A stretch of 64,000 nucleotides of DNA, from contig CBFFRQ010000044.1 of NCBI GenBank assembly GCA_965644315.1, positions 310,001 to 374,000 of the forward strand, in the 5' to 3' direction. Shown here in pieces: positions 10,017 to 19,589 of the stretch (within the stretch, counting starts at the first letter, position 1; every line of letters begins with the position of its first letter). The position numbers were made by a program, and so were the translations under genes. A model generated the notes under the pieces. The model saw only the letters and a list, made by a program, of their open reading frames with translations. It had not been told where the DNA came from and ran no database searches. The DNA is from Caecitellus pseudoparvulus. Taxonomy: Eukaryota > Bigyra: Bicosoecida.

Positions 10017-11987
10017 ATGGGGAACGCTGCGTTGGTGAGTTGTCGCATGAGGTGCTTGCTGTCGCCGCGACATGGCCAGGCCATGCAGGCGCTGCGGCGC
10101 AGCTTGCATGTGATGCTCGTGCGCTGTGATGCGGAAAAAGAAGTAGCCATACTCACAGCACAACAGGCCAAAGTCAGCATTTGCCATCGGCGTCTTGTGT
10201 CGGGCGGAGCAGGGCAGATTGTGTTTGGTGAAACGGCACTGAAACGCGCGCACGCCCACCTTGCACAGGCTGTGTTCACGGGCGACCTTGCGCAGCTGTG
10301 GGCCATTGAGGGGCAGCCTGAGGCGCCATTTTGCATAGTTTCCGAGATCCTCACCGCCCTGCAGTCCAGGGATGAGGCACTGCGGACACCTGGCCTGCTC
10401 CTGACGCCAGCAACACTGTCGGTGGTGGTGAAGGTGGTGCTGGGCAGTGGCGCGGCGGGGGGCGGCGCAGGCCCCGAGCGCAGCCAAGTGGGCGACGCCA
10501 AGGCGGACAGTAGCGTCATGAAACGCATCTCGTTCTCCAGCATCCCCTCTCGCTCCGACACGGCCGCTGTGCGCACGTACATCCAGAGGCGCCCCGAGCT
10601 GGCCGTGCGCGTGGCTGCCTCCCAGAGTCTGGTGAAGGAGCTGGAGTCAGTGATCCGGGGGCATGTGGCTGAAGTGGCCAAGGGTGGTGCAAACCCACCT
10701 GCGCCTGCACCCCCCGGGCCAGGCGCCGTGGAGCCGGTTGGCGGGTTCGCAGTGCCCAGCGACGGCGGAGCGGCAAGTCTCGCTGCGAGCTGGCCCCACA
10801 CACAACTCCGCAAGGCCATCGCCCCTTGCATCGCCAAAGTGGAGGATGTCCACGTATTGGCGGGGGTGCTGCTGCAGTTCCTGGCGTCGCTGCAAGTGCC
10901 CCTCATCCCACCGCTCATGGTGCATGCGTTTTTCACGGCGGTCGTCACGCGCGACGCGCACGCGCAAATCGTCGCGCTGCGGGCAGCTGTGGCGTGCCTG
11001 CCACCCCCCCATTTCCATGCGCTGCGGGCGCTGGTGGAGTTCGCGGCGCTGGATGTGCTGCACGCCGACAACGCGTCAGAAAACGGCGTGACTCTGGACG
11101 TGCTCAGCGATGTGCTGGGGCAAGTGGTGCTGCCCCCCCACACCATCACGCAGCCCCAGGCGGCGACGCAACTGCAAGGGCAGGGAGGGGAGGAGTCACA
11201 GGGTGGTGGGCCCACCCCTGGCGGGCCACCCACCACGCCCGGCACTAAGGCAGCCCGCATCGCAGTGACTCCCGCCCTTGCCAGCAGCTATGCCTCCCAG
11301 CTGGTGGGGCTGCTGGTGCAGCAGTACACGACTCTCTTCTCAGGCAGCAATGTGCAGGACCTGGTCACGTCGGCCATCAGCCTGCAGTCTGCGCAGCGTG
11401 CGTTGGCGGCGAGTCAGGCGGCGCACCGTGCGGCACTTGCGGAAATTGCAGCGGGCGAAGATGCGCGGGTGATGATGTCTGCCGTCGCGCTGCAGCGGCT
11501 CAAGCTGAAACGCGTCATGGCCGCGTGGCACGCCCAGGCCAGTGTGGGGCGGGGTCGTGCTGCGTTGCACGCCCGTGTGCGTGTGCTGACGGACCTGGCC
11601 ACAGAGCTTGCAGGGGAGGTGGAGGAGCAAGCCCTGCTCATTGAGCGCCTGCGGGGGCAGTTGGAGGAGGCTGGCATTGTGGGGGCGTTGAGGGGGGGTG
11701 CGACGGTGACTGGCGCCGCCCCACCCCCTGTGCCGCATGAGCGGGTGCAGGCTGCCCTGGAAGCGCAGCAGCGCCCCACCACGCCCCAAACGGACCATGG
11801 CTCACCCGGCACGGCACACAGCGCTATGGACCTGACGAGCCCCTCCCACACACGGGCTGCCGCGCGGGCGGCTCAGCTGTTCGCGGAAGGAGCCCCAGGC
11901 AGCTTAGTGGCGCAGGCGATGCCCCCTGCACCAGCCCACAGCGTGTCCAGCGGAGGGTACCGGGTGCCCGCTCAATATTCGCAATGA
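10017..11987 (+). CDS. RhoGAP-like domain protein with C-terminal coiled coil
   Basis: Start taken at the ATG at 10017 (MGNAAL). The frame is open further upstream but has no supporting pattern there. A 45-base in-frame GTGAGT...CAG segment (10035-10079) may be an intron, giving 641 residues instead of 656. The region coded by about nt 10330-11140 fits a RhoGAP fold. The core helix pattern DVHVLAGVLLQFLASLQVPL followed by IPP corresponds to the family's LLxxxLRxLPEPLIP block. ACLPPPHFHAL then LVEFAALDVL corresponds to the next helix, and NGVTLDVLSDVLGQVVL to the N-L-A-x-V-F-G-P-x-L block. The loop carrying the catalytic arginine in active GAPs reads ALRTPGLLLTP, without a clear G-x-x-R. A Gly/Pro-rich insert and a coiled coil (about nt 11580-11670) follow. 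It may bind Rho-type GTPases without stimulating hydrolysis. Confidence 0.6.
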   Translation: MGNAALVSCRMRCLLSPRHGQAMQALRRSLHVMLVRCDAEKEVAILTAQQAKVSICHRRLVSGGAGQIVFGETALKRAHAHLAQAVFTGDLAQLWAIEGQPEAPFCIVSEILTALQSRDEALRTPGLLLTPATLSVVVKVVLGSGAAGGGAGPERSQVGDAKADSSVMKRISFSSIPSRSDTAAVRTYIQRRPELAVRVAASQSLVKELESVIRGHVAEVAKGGANPPAPAPPGPGAVEPVGGFAVPSDGGAASLAASWPHTQLRKAIAPCIAKVEDVHVLAGVLLQFLASLQVPLIPPLMVHAFFTAVVTRDAHAQIVALRAAVACLPPPHFHALRALVEFAALDVLHADNASENGVTLDVLSDVLGQVVLPPHTITQPQAATQLQGQGGEESQGGGPTPGGPPTTPGTKAARIAVTPALASSYASQLVGLLVQQYTTLFSGSNVQDLVTSAISLQSAQRALAASQAAHRAALAEIAAGEDARVMMSAVALQRLKLKRVMAAWHAQASVGRGRAALHARVRVLTDLATELAGEVEEQALLIERLRGQLEEAGIVGALRGGATVTGAAPPPVPHERVQAALEAQQRPTTPQTDHGSPGTAHSAMDLTSPSHTRAAARAAQLFAEGAPGSLVAQAMPPAPAHSVSSGGYRVPAQYSQ

Positions 11988-12083
11988 AGCTGCACGTGTA
12001 CAGTGTTTGGATTGGGTGTTGGTTTGCGCCCGCTTCGCGCTTGTGGTGCAGGTGGTCGGCGAGGCGTTGCGCCGGACTCGCCC

Positions 12084-12098
12084 GTTTCACGCTGAAAC
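12084..12098. repeat. Imperfect inverted repeat GTTTCA-n3-TGAAAC
   Basis: Six-base arms around CGC. It lies 398 bases before the ligase ATG and is related to the copy at 12429-12443. Confidence 0.4.
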
Positions 12099-12428
12099 TC
12101 CGCACGACACCGCGGCAACCGTGACACAACAACTGCAGGGCCGGCCCAAAATTACACCCGTCCACGCACTACACCAGTCATGATTACTCGTCTTCTTGCT
12201 CGATCTCTGCCCCAGCCTGTGTTGCAGGCCGGCCTGGTTCGTGCCAGCATTTGCCGCTTCGCTTCACGTTTGAACGCCCCCACCGCCACGCTGCCGGACC
12301 AACCCCCCCCCTCCCCAGGGACTGTCGAGGCCCCTCGTTGCTCTTTCCAGCTTCCACACTTCAGTGTTTACATTTGAGCCTGTGAGTGCCCTGGTTCGGC
12401 TTGCCTTGGGCGGCGCAGGAGCCCCGTC

Positions 12429-12443
12429 GTTTCACCGTGAAAC
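12429..12443. repeat. Inverted repeat GTTTCAC-n1-GTGAAAC
   Basis: Perfect seven-base arms around a single C, 39 bases before the ligase ATG. It shares the GTTTCA/TGAAAC core with the copy at 12084-12098. It may be a binding site for a dimeric regulator, or it may be chance. Confidence 0.4.
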
Positions 12444-12481
12444 TCAAATGGACCGCGCCCCCCACACCGCAGCCAGCTGGC

Positions 12482-15226
12482 ATGGCAGACGCGAGCTCCC
12501 CTACGCGGGGCAGCAAGCGCACACGAGACGCAGGGCAGTCCTCAGCACTCTTCTCCACGGAGTCATCGGATGAAGACGTGCCTGCTGCGTCAGCGGACGG
12601 TGACGTAGACTTGTCGCAGTCCAGGGCAGCAGATGGCGCGCCGCTCGACGGCGCCGCCCCCCCCGCACCCAAGCGCCCTCGCTCACAAGGCACCCTGGCA
12701 GCCTTCTTCCAGCCCCGCAAGGCCGCCTCTGCCCCGGCTCAGCGCCAGTTCACCTCCACGGCTGCCGCAGCGGTGGCGGCGGCGTCCCCTGCACCAGCCA
12801 AGCGCAAAGTACGCCAGGCGGCACCCGCTGCTCCCCAGGCCGCAGCAGCTGCAGGGATCGAGTCAGCAGGCAGCGACGACGACGAGGAGGAGGATGATGA
12901 GACGCCTGTGGCTGCTGCGGTCGACAGTGCCCCGCAAGTGTCGGACACGGTGTCTGGCCCGGTGCTGGGGGAGTACCACCCACTGGAGGCAGTGCAGGAC
13001 CTGTGGAAACCGGGCGAACCAGTGCCCTTCCGCGCCCTGACACGTGTGCTGCGGGAGGTGGAGGGCATCACTGGGCGGCACGCGATCCAGGAGCTGGTGC
13101 GGAATTTCTTCCGATCTGTCATCGCGTGTTCCCCCCAGGACCTCCTCCCCGCCGTATACATGTGCAGCTCCAAGCTGGCGCCCGAGGTGGACGGCATCGA
13201 GCTGGGCATTGGCGAGAGCATCCTGACGAAAGCCATCTGCCAGGCCACTGGCCGGCAGCTGAAGGACGTCAAGGCGGCACTGAAGGAAGCGGGCGACCTG
13301 GGGAAGGTTGCGGAGGCGTCCCGCAGCAAGCAGGCGACGCTGGGCTTCGTGGCGGCGCCCAAGCCCCTGCTGCTGCGTGACGTCTTCGCGACGTTCCGGG
13401 ACATCGCCACGAAAAGCGGCAAGGCCTCCCAAGACGCCAAAATATCCCTCATCAAGCGCCTGCTGGTGAAGGCGTCGGGGCAGGACGCCGAGCCTCGGTA
13501 CATCATCCGGGGCCTGCAGGGCAAGTACCGCATCGGTCTGGCAGCCAAGAGCGTGCAGACGGCTCTGGCGCAGGCCGTGACCATCACGCCCCCAGCGGCG
13601 GGGTGCGAGGGGGAGGGCGGCAGTTTCGCGCGGCGCCTGGACACGCGCGTGTCGCCCAGCGGCAAGGCCCGCCCCGCAGAGGCAGTGGACGCGGAGCTGG
13701 CGGCTGCAGATGAAACGCTCAAGCAGGTGTTTTCAGAGCTGCCCTCGTATGACCTCATCGTGCCTGCACTGCTGCGTGGTGGCGTGGCGGCGGCTCGCGA
13801 AGCCTGTTCGCTCACACCCGGTATGCCCGTGACTCCCATGCTGGCCAAGCCCACCAAGGGCGTCTCTGAGGTCTGCACGCGCTTGGAGGGGGTGGCCTTC
13901 ACCTCTGAGTGGAAGTACGACGGCGAGCGTGCTCAGGTGCACAAGATCCCCCCTCGGGCACAGGGCGAGGGGGGTGTCACTGCCGCTGCTGCCGCGTCAG
14001 GCGGCAGTGCGCATATGGGGGAGGCCCGGGGGCAAGGGCACCGCATTTTCTCCCGAAACCACGAAGAAACGACGGGGAAATACCCCGACCTCGCCGCCAT
14101 CCTCGCCAGTGCCGAGCATGCGGCGGGGGACAATTGGCGCCCCTACCCCGATTCCGCAGTGGTGGGCAGCGAGCCGGGGGACATTCTCGCCGACGACGCC
14201 GAGCTGGCCATCGCCGCCAGCAAGGCTGCCTACGACGACTCCCTGGCACTGTTCCCCCACGGTGCCGTGGCCGAGTTGGAGGACTACATCATTGATGGCG
14301 AGGTGATTGCGTACGACCCAGACACGGACGCACTGCTGCCGTTCCAGCGCCTCAGCACGCGCGCACGGAAGGACGTCACGCTGGCCAACATCACAGTGCC
14401 TGTCGTGTACGCTGCGTTTGACTTGCTGTACCTGCAGGGCAAGAGCCTGCTGCAAGTGCCCCTGGAAGTGCGCCGGGCGTTGTTGAAGCGTTTCTTCAAA
14501 GAAGTCCCCGGGAAGTTCCGCTTCGCTGTCGGGTACGACACGTACAGCGGCGACATGGACGCTCTGCGGGGACAATTGGACGCAGCAGTGGAGGGGCACT
14601 GCGAAGGGCTCATGGTGAAGACGCTGCGCTCGAACGCCACATACGAGCCCAGCAAGCGCAGCCTGAATTGGCTGAAGCTGAAGAAGGACTACATGGACGG
14701 CCTGACAGACTCGCTGGACTTGGTGGTCGTCGCGGCGTGGTATGGCAAGGGCAAGCGCACTGGCACGTACGGTGCGTACTTGCTGGCTTGCTACGACGAG
14801 GAGGAGGGGGAGTTCCAGTGCATTACCAAGGTGGGCACGGGTTTCTCCGACGCCGCCCTCGCGTCACACACCAAGTCCTTCAACGAGGACTTGGACCTGG
14901 TGGTGAAGGAGAAGCCCCGCAACGTGAACGCCAGCCCCAACATGCGGCAGGTGCCAGATGCCTGGTTCACGCCGCGGGTTGTGTGGGAGGTGAAGGCGGC
15001 TGACCTGAGCATTTCCCCCATCTACACTGCCGCCATCGGGCGGGTGTCTGCCGACAAGGGCATCGCCCTGCGTTTCCCTCGCTTCCTGCGCATTCGGGAG
15101 GACAAGTCGGCCGAGCAGGCCACCAACGCAGCACAAGTGGAGAGCATGTACCGAGCGCAGCCACTGGCAGGGGGGTCAGGTGGGGGTGTGAGCGTGGAGG
15201 ACGGCATTGGGGAGTACGCCGAGTGA
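12482..15226 (+). CDS. LIG1: ATP-dependent DNA ligase I
   Basis: A single long frame of 914 residues from the ATG at 12482. It seals nicks by the adenylyl-transfer mechanism, joining Okazaki fragments and completing repair. The N-terminus has a basic PKRPR cluster (about 63-67) next to a PCNA-interacting box QGTLAAFF (69-76), as in LIG1. The DNA-binding domain follows, including LVRNFF, GESILTKA and KQATLGF-type blocks. The adenylation motif I is WKYDGER with the catalytic Lys near residue 477; motif III includes DYIIDGEVIAYD, motif IV is LMVKTL and motif V is WLKLKKDY. The OB-fold part includes GKGKRTGTYG and ends RFPRFLRIREDK. Two Ala/Gly-rich insertions follow motif I, before and after FSRNHEETTGKYPD. 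An upstream exon encoding a mitochondrial presequence is possible. Only 117 bases separate its stop codon from the chosen start of the next gene. Confidence 0.96.
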   Translation: MADASSPTRGSKRTRDAGQSSALFSTESSDEDVPAASADGDVDLSQSRAADGAPLDGAAPPAPKRPRSQGTLAAFFQPRKAASAPAQRQFTSTAAAAVAAASPAPAKRKVRQAAPAAPQAAAAAGIESAGSDDDEEEDDETPVAAAVDSAPQVSDTVSGPVLGEYHPLEAVQDLWKPGEPVPFRALTRVLREVEGITGRHAIQELVRNFFRSVIACSPQDLLPAVYMCSSKLAPEVDGIELGIGESILTKAICQATGRQLKDVKAALKEAGDLGKVAEASRSKQATLGFVAAPKPLLLRDVFATFRDIATKSGKASQDAKISLIKRLLVKASGQDAEPRYIIRGLQGKYRIGLAAKSVQTALAQAVTITPPAAGCEGEGGSFARRLDTRVSPSGKARPAEAVDAELAAADETLKQVFSELPSYDLIVPALLRGGVAAAREACSLTPGMPVTPMLAKPTKGVSEVCTRLEGVAFTSEWKYDGERAQVHKIPPRAQGEGGVTAAAAASGGSAHMGEARGQGHRIFSRNHEETTGKYPDLAAILASAEHAAGDNWRPYPDSAVVGSEPGDILADDAELAIAASKAAYDDSLALFPHGAVAELEDYIIDGEVIAYDPDTDALLPFQRLSTRARKDVTLANITVPVVYAAFDLLYLQGKSLLQVPLEVRRALLKRFFKEVPGKFRFAVGYDTYSGDMDALRGQLDAAVEGHCEGLMVKTLRSNATYEPSKRSLNWLKLKKDYMDGLTDSLDLVVVAAWYGKGKRTGTYGAYLLACYDEEEGEFQCITKVGTGFSDAALASHTKSFNEDLDLVVKEKPRNVNASPNMRQVPDAWFTPRVVWEVKAADLSISPIYTAAIGRVSADKGIALRFPRFLRIREDKSAEQATNAAQVESMYRAQPLAGGSGGGVSVEDGIGEYAE

Positions 15227-15343
15227 GGCAATTCAATGTGGGCGCTGTGGTGTTTGGCTTGCGTCGCGCCCTGGCTGGCTCGCTCGTGTTTGGACGCTCA
15301 GTGCCTGAGTGTGCGCATTCGATTTCCGCATCGTGCCAGCGAC

Positions 15344-16518
15344 ATGTCGGCTGCCGCCCGTGCCTTGGCAGGGCTCCCCAGCGCTGCTGCCTACCTCGCA
15401 CGGCACTGCAATGCACAGGGGAGCGTGAAGGCGGGGCTGCTCACCTCAGAACACGGCTCCTTCCTCCTTGCCCAGCTGAGTGCGCCTGCCGCCAGCAATG
15501 CCCTCTGCCCGCGCATGATGCTGCAGCTCGGAGGCTTGCTTGGGACGCTGCAGCAGACGACGCCTGATTGCTGGGGCCACCCCAGTGTCGTGCCGCGGGC
15601 CTTGGTGCTGTGTGGGGAAGGGAGGCACTTCTGTGCCGGGGCACGCTTGGACCGCATGATGCAGCGGCAGACAGGTGAGCGCGGGGCGCACCTGGCATCC
15701 ATGGACTGTGCCGCAGCCCCGCCCAGCCCTGTGCAGTGCCCAAGGGCCAAACGTTCTTCCGCACCCCCTCCCTGCACTTCGCAGGTATTCACATGAACGT
15801 GTTCATGCAGCACATCACCAGCGCGCTGGGCACTCTGCCGCTGCCCAGCATCAGCCTCGTCGGCGGCGCGGCAGTTGGCGGTGGGGCCGAGCTGGCCTCG
15901 GCGACATGCTGGAGGTTCGGCAGTGCTGCCACAAAGGTGCACTTTGTGCAGACTTCGAAGGGCCTGCCCACTGGCTGGGGTGGTGCTGCTGCGTTGTGCC
16001 GAAACGTCAGTCCGCGCGCCGCCAAGCGACTGCTGCTTCCTGCTGGGTCCTCGGCAGCTGAGGAGCTGGCTCAGCTGGGGTGGCTGGATGACGTGCTAGT
16101 GGATGCACCAGCTGATGCCATCGATGGCGTCCACTGGGATGTCAGCAGTGGAGCCCTGGACGCTGTGCGTGGAGCAGCCGTTGGCGGCCCCTCCGCGCTA
16201 CGCGACGCGGTAACGGACGCATGTGCTTCGGAACACGCCAGCACCGACGCTGCAGACTGGCCGACACCGCTGCACAGTGAGGACATATCCGATTTAAGCA
16301 TTGCATTGTTGACACGGTGCGTTTTGCCGAGGTTTGGCTCTGCAGCGGGCGCGCCAGCCTCCATTTGGCGGAGCCATGCGGTGCTGGCCGCTGGGGCAGA
16401 GCCACTCGGCGGAGTGGGGCCTGCACTGGAAAGAGAACGCCAGTTGTTCTGCGAGGCTTGGCGGGGCCCTGCTCACGACGAGGCGCTGCAGGCCGCGGGT
16501 GTGGCACTGCCAGACTGA
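15344..16518 (+). CDS. ECHDC1: ECHDC1-like ethylmalonyl-CoA decarboxylase (crotonase fold)
   Basis: Exons 15344-15674 and 15785-16518 give 354 residues; the phase-1 intron (donor GTGAGC) completes a Gly codon. Conserved blocks are ALVLCGEGRHFCAGARLD (crotonase A-loop), GIHMNVFMQ, SLVGGAAVGGGAEL (oxyanion-hole region), KVHFVQTSKGLPTGWGGA, and a C-terminal block ERERQLFCEAWRGPA. The last two match ECHDC1 better than general enoyl-CoA hydratases. ECHDC1 removes ethylmalonyl-CoA and methylmalonyl-CoA made by side reactions of acyl-CoA carboxylases, that is, metabolite repair. The frame is open to an ATG at 15236, only 9 bases after the ligase stop codon; I prefer the ATG at 15344. Its stop codon lies 12 bases from that of the convergent globin-fusion gene. 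Confidence 0.85.
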
Positions 16519-16530
16519 CGCGCAGGTCGG

Positions 16531-19500
16531 TCACTGCTGTGCAGCGTCTTGCAGCGTCACACAGGACGCCGAGTCGTCCACATCCACGCCACTGGCCACA
16601 CGGTGAGGGATGGCAATGGGGGCAAGGCGCTGGGGCGGCAGGGTCACGTGGCCTGTACGTGTGTGTTCGCCTGTCAGGGCTGTGTCTCTCTCTGGCACGT
16701 CGGCGGGGGCGCCGTCCAGGGTGGGGGACAGTGGGTGCATGTCCGAGGCGCTGACGGAGGCAGAGCGACCATGCCGGGGGCTCATGCCTGAAATGTTGGG
16801 GTCCATGGTGGTGCTGGTGTCGCGGGGCGCACAGCCCATGGCGCTGCCACCAGTGCACTGGCGCAGCAGGCCATCTGGCGGTGGGCTGAGCCCCGTCGCA
16901 GACTCGACATCACTGACCCCAGCAACGTGCAGCGACGTTGCTGGGGCACCCCCGCCGTCCTTGCCCAGGCTGGACCTGTCGGGCAGGGCGCCCCGAGTGG
17001 ACCCATCCACCACCGGCTCCCGCAGCGTCTCCACGACAGCCAGGAGTTTGTGCAGGATGGGCACGGGCGCCTCGGGCAGGTGGTGCAGGATGGCAGACAC
17101 CAGCAGCGCCACCGTCTGGTCAAATACATCGTCAGTGATGCCCAGATGTGCGTGCCCCGCCGCCATGTCCTTCCCAGAGTACTTCACATCGCCAGCGCCC
17201 AGAACGGTGGAGATGAAGGTTTCCTGCAGGTGCCGCATGCGGCCCATGGCGACGTTCTTGAAGAACGGCGCCGTGGCGGGGTGTGACACGAGGAAGATGT
17301 AGAACGTGTCCACCACGGCGTGCACGGCGGGGGCACCGCCAATGGCCTCGTAAATCGTCTTGCCACCCAGCACTTCAGCCAGCGCTGCTTCGTTGGCCTC
17401 TGCCTGCTCAGCCAAGGTGGTGGAGGCAGGCAAGCCCGCCGACAGCAGCTGGCTCAGCTGACCCTTGAGCTGCGCAAAGGTCTGGAAGGGGATGTCGTTG
17501 CAGTGCATGTGCAGGGCCAAGGGTTTGGGCAGCGCGGCACAGCCATCGCGGTTCACGGCGTTCAGGACGGCTGTTGCACCTTGCAGCTGCAGGCCGCACC
17601 AGGACACATCCAGATGTTGCAGCTGGCCCCGAGCGGTGCAGTGGGCGATGCCAGGCGCCATGAGCTCTGCGCCCGCGGGGGCAAGGTCCTTGTTCCCTGT
17701 CAGGTTCAGGTGTGTGAGGGTGGTGCTGTCAGACAGCAGGCGGGCCAGGGCTGCGCCGTGCAGAGGCGTCAAGCCGCAGTGGGCCAGGCTCAGCTGCGCG
17801 ACGCGGCTGTGCACGAGGGCCGTGACGAGCGTGTCCAGCGTGCCCGGGGACAGGGGGATGTGGGACAGGTCCAGCTTGGTCAGAGGCGTGTACTGCACCA
17901 GGAACGCCCCAAGGCCGGCAAGCGGCGGCACGGAAGCCGAAGGTGAAAGTTCGGGCGCCGGGCCGAGGCAGTTCAGTTGTGCGGCGCCAGTCTTTTCAGT
18001 GGGCGGCAGAAACAGCTCTTCGTTGCCTGCCAGGGACAGGCCCGAGACCATGATGGCAGCGTTGGTGGAGATGGCGCCGAGGGTGAGCTGCATGTTGGCG
18101 GGGGACACCTCGTTGAAGGAAAGGTCCAGGAACATTCCCGACACGGCGCCTGACGCGGCGCGGGAGGTGGCTAGAGCACGGTACAGCGCGCTCCAGGTAG
18201 AGTCGGGGAGGCCCACGAGTGACCGGCGTAGGTTCACCACTCGCGTCTGGGGCCCAGGGACAGCGACAGCGCCCTTGGCGGCGGGGGCGTCCCCCGCTGC
18301 ATCCCCTCGCGGTGCCGAGGCAAGCAGCCCAAGCGTCTTGGCTTCCAGGCCAGTAACAAAGACACCGAGGGCGATGTTGCGGGTGGTGAATGCCACAGGC
18401 AGCAGCAAACCCAGCCATGCGGTGGCCAGGATGTACTGTGCGTTGGTGGTGGGGAAGGCCAGCGACAGCAGCGCCATGGTGTTTGTGAACAGGATGGCTG
18501 CCAGGCCGCCCAGGACATAGGCATTCCAGGAAGTACTGAAAAAAGGCTGGCTCAGGGCCACGGCCGCCGCTGTGATCACGCCCAGCGCCAGGAGCAGGGC
18601 GATGTTGACGGCTGATGGCAGCACGTCGCGAAGCAGCCCCAGCACGAGCGCCATCATCACCTTCAGAAGCATCATGGCCAAGGCGAAGCCGGGGTTGCGG
18701 TCGGCACCCAGCGCCAAGGCGGTGCCCAGGCGGGCCTTGGAAATGGCGTCATGCCGGCTGTGCTCGTGGTGCCAGCCAACTGCGACAAGGGCAAGCACCA
18801 GAGCCACGGCGAAGGTGGAGGAAGCTACGTGGGCTGGGCTTGCACAATCAACGTCAAGGAAGCTCGCGACGCCGCCGGCACAGCCACAGGCAGAGAAGAG
18901 GAACCTCGCTGCAGGGATAGCCAGGAAACTCTGCTTCAGGGTCAGGTTCAAGTGCATGCCTTGCACGATTGTGCTGCCCAGGCTGGTGTGTAGGTGCTGC
19001 AGCGGCACCAAAAGCAGGACGGCGTCTGCCGCGACGAGCGCAGCCAGCGACACAAGCACCGCCAGGTTCACAACAGAGGGCAAGGGGACCTGTACATGAT
19101 TGGGAGCGGCGGTACTGCGTGATTTCTAGCGCACAGGTGCGCGCTGCAGAGATTCGCACCTCCAAGTACAGGACTCGCCCTGCCCCGCCAACGAATTGCA
19201 CGAGGGGGTCAGGGAAGCCGACTTCGAACTGGAATGGCGCCACCATGATCTGAGCAACAGTGGCCAGGAACCCTGCGAGGCAAGGCACGCAGCGTGGCGG
19301 GCATGCGCGTGGCTGCCGCCTCGACTTCCAGTGCACTTCGCGTTCACGAACCCAGGGCTGGTGCAGCTCGAAGCACCGTGCTCCACCATGACGCCCACGA
19401 CGCCTGCTTTGACAGCGCAGCCCTCCCAGCAGGCGTGTTTGTGGAAGGTAGGCTCCGTTGGCGCAGCAGCATGCGACGAATGGCTTCGTCTGCGCTGTTG

Positions 19501-19589
19501 CGGCGGTGTCTTGACAGCCGCCGTTTCGGCACAGCTGACGCAGGTCCACCAGACGCAGGCGCCAGCGACGGCGACTTTGCCTCCTCCAT
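16531..19589 (-). CDS. Multi-pass membrane, leucine-rich repeat and truncated-haemoglobin fusion protein
   Basis: Exons read leftwards: 19589-19352, 19272-19160 and 19089-16531, giving 969 residues. Phases 1 and 0 match at the two introns (79 and 70 bases). The first ~75 residues are basic and Ser-rich. Residues ~80-400 are strongly hydrophobic with about eight membrane segments. Residues ~440-650 carry leucine-rich repeats of the ribonuclease-inhibitor type, such as LTHLNLTGNKDLAPAGAEL and LQHLDVSWCGLQLQGA. Residues ~695-808 are a complete group-1 truncated haemoglobin. Visible features are TIYEAIGGAPAV, the B10 Tyr in DTFYIF, the CD1 Phe in APFF, HLQETF in helix E and the proximal-His segment AHAHLGI. 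The last ~150 residues are Ser/Pro/Gly-rich. The globin has the residues expected for haem binding, so a membrane-tied O2 or NO sensor or dioxygenase is plausible but inferred. The fusion is contained in one exon. Confidence 0.85.

Larger units (their letters stand above)
11988..12481. other. Region upstream of DNA ligase I containing a presequence-like ORF
   Basis: About 490 bases. An ORF at 12180-12377 opens with MITRLLARSLPQPVL and further Arg/Ser/Ala residues with no acidic residue, typical of a mitochondrial presequence. It is not in the ligase frame. A phase-1 join from GTGTTT near 12363 to the CAG near 12474 would connect it, but that donor is weak. Two related inverted repeats also lie here (12084-12098 and 12429-12443). 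Confidence 0.4.

Noticed and set aside
9986-11260. 424-residue minus-strand ORF opposite the RhoGAP-like gene
   Set aside because: Its composition (Ser, Ala, Thr, Cys runs) is that of the antisense of a GC-rich coding frame, and the opposite strand has recognisable domain motifs.
12739-13902. 387-residue minus-strand ORF opposite DNA ligase I
   Set aside because: The plus strand encodes the ligase without doubt; stops are rare on both strands at this GC content.
15236-15343. Upstream start of the ECHDC1-like protein with a hydrophobic leader
   Set aside because: It would leave 9 bases after the ligase stop codon and adds residues not seen in the family; kept only as an alternative.
17465-18520. 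351-residue plus-strand ORF opposite the globin-fusion gene
   Set aside because: No motif on the plus strand, whereas the minus strand carries LRR repeats here.
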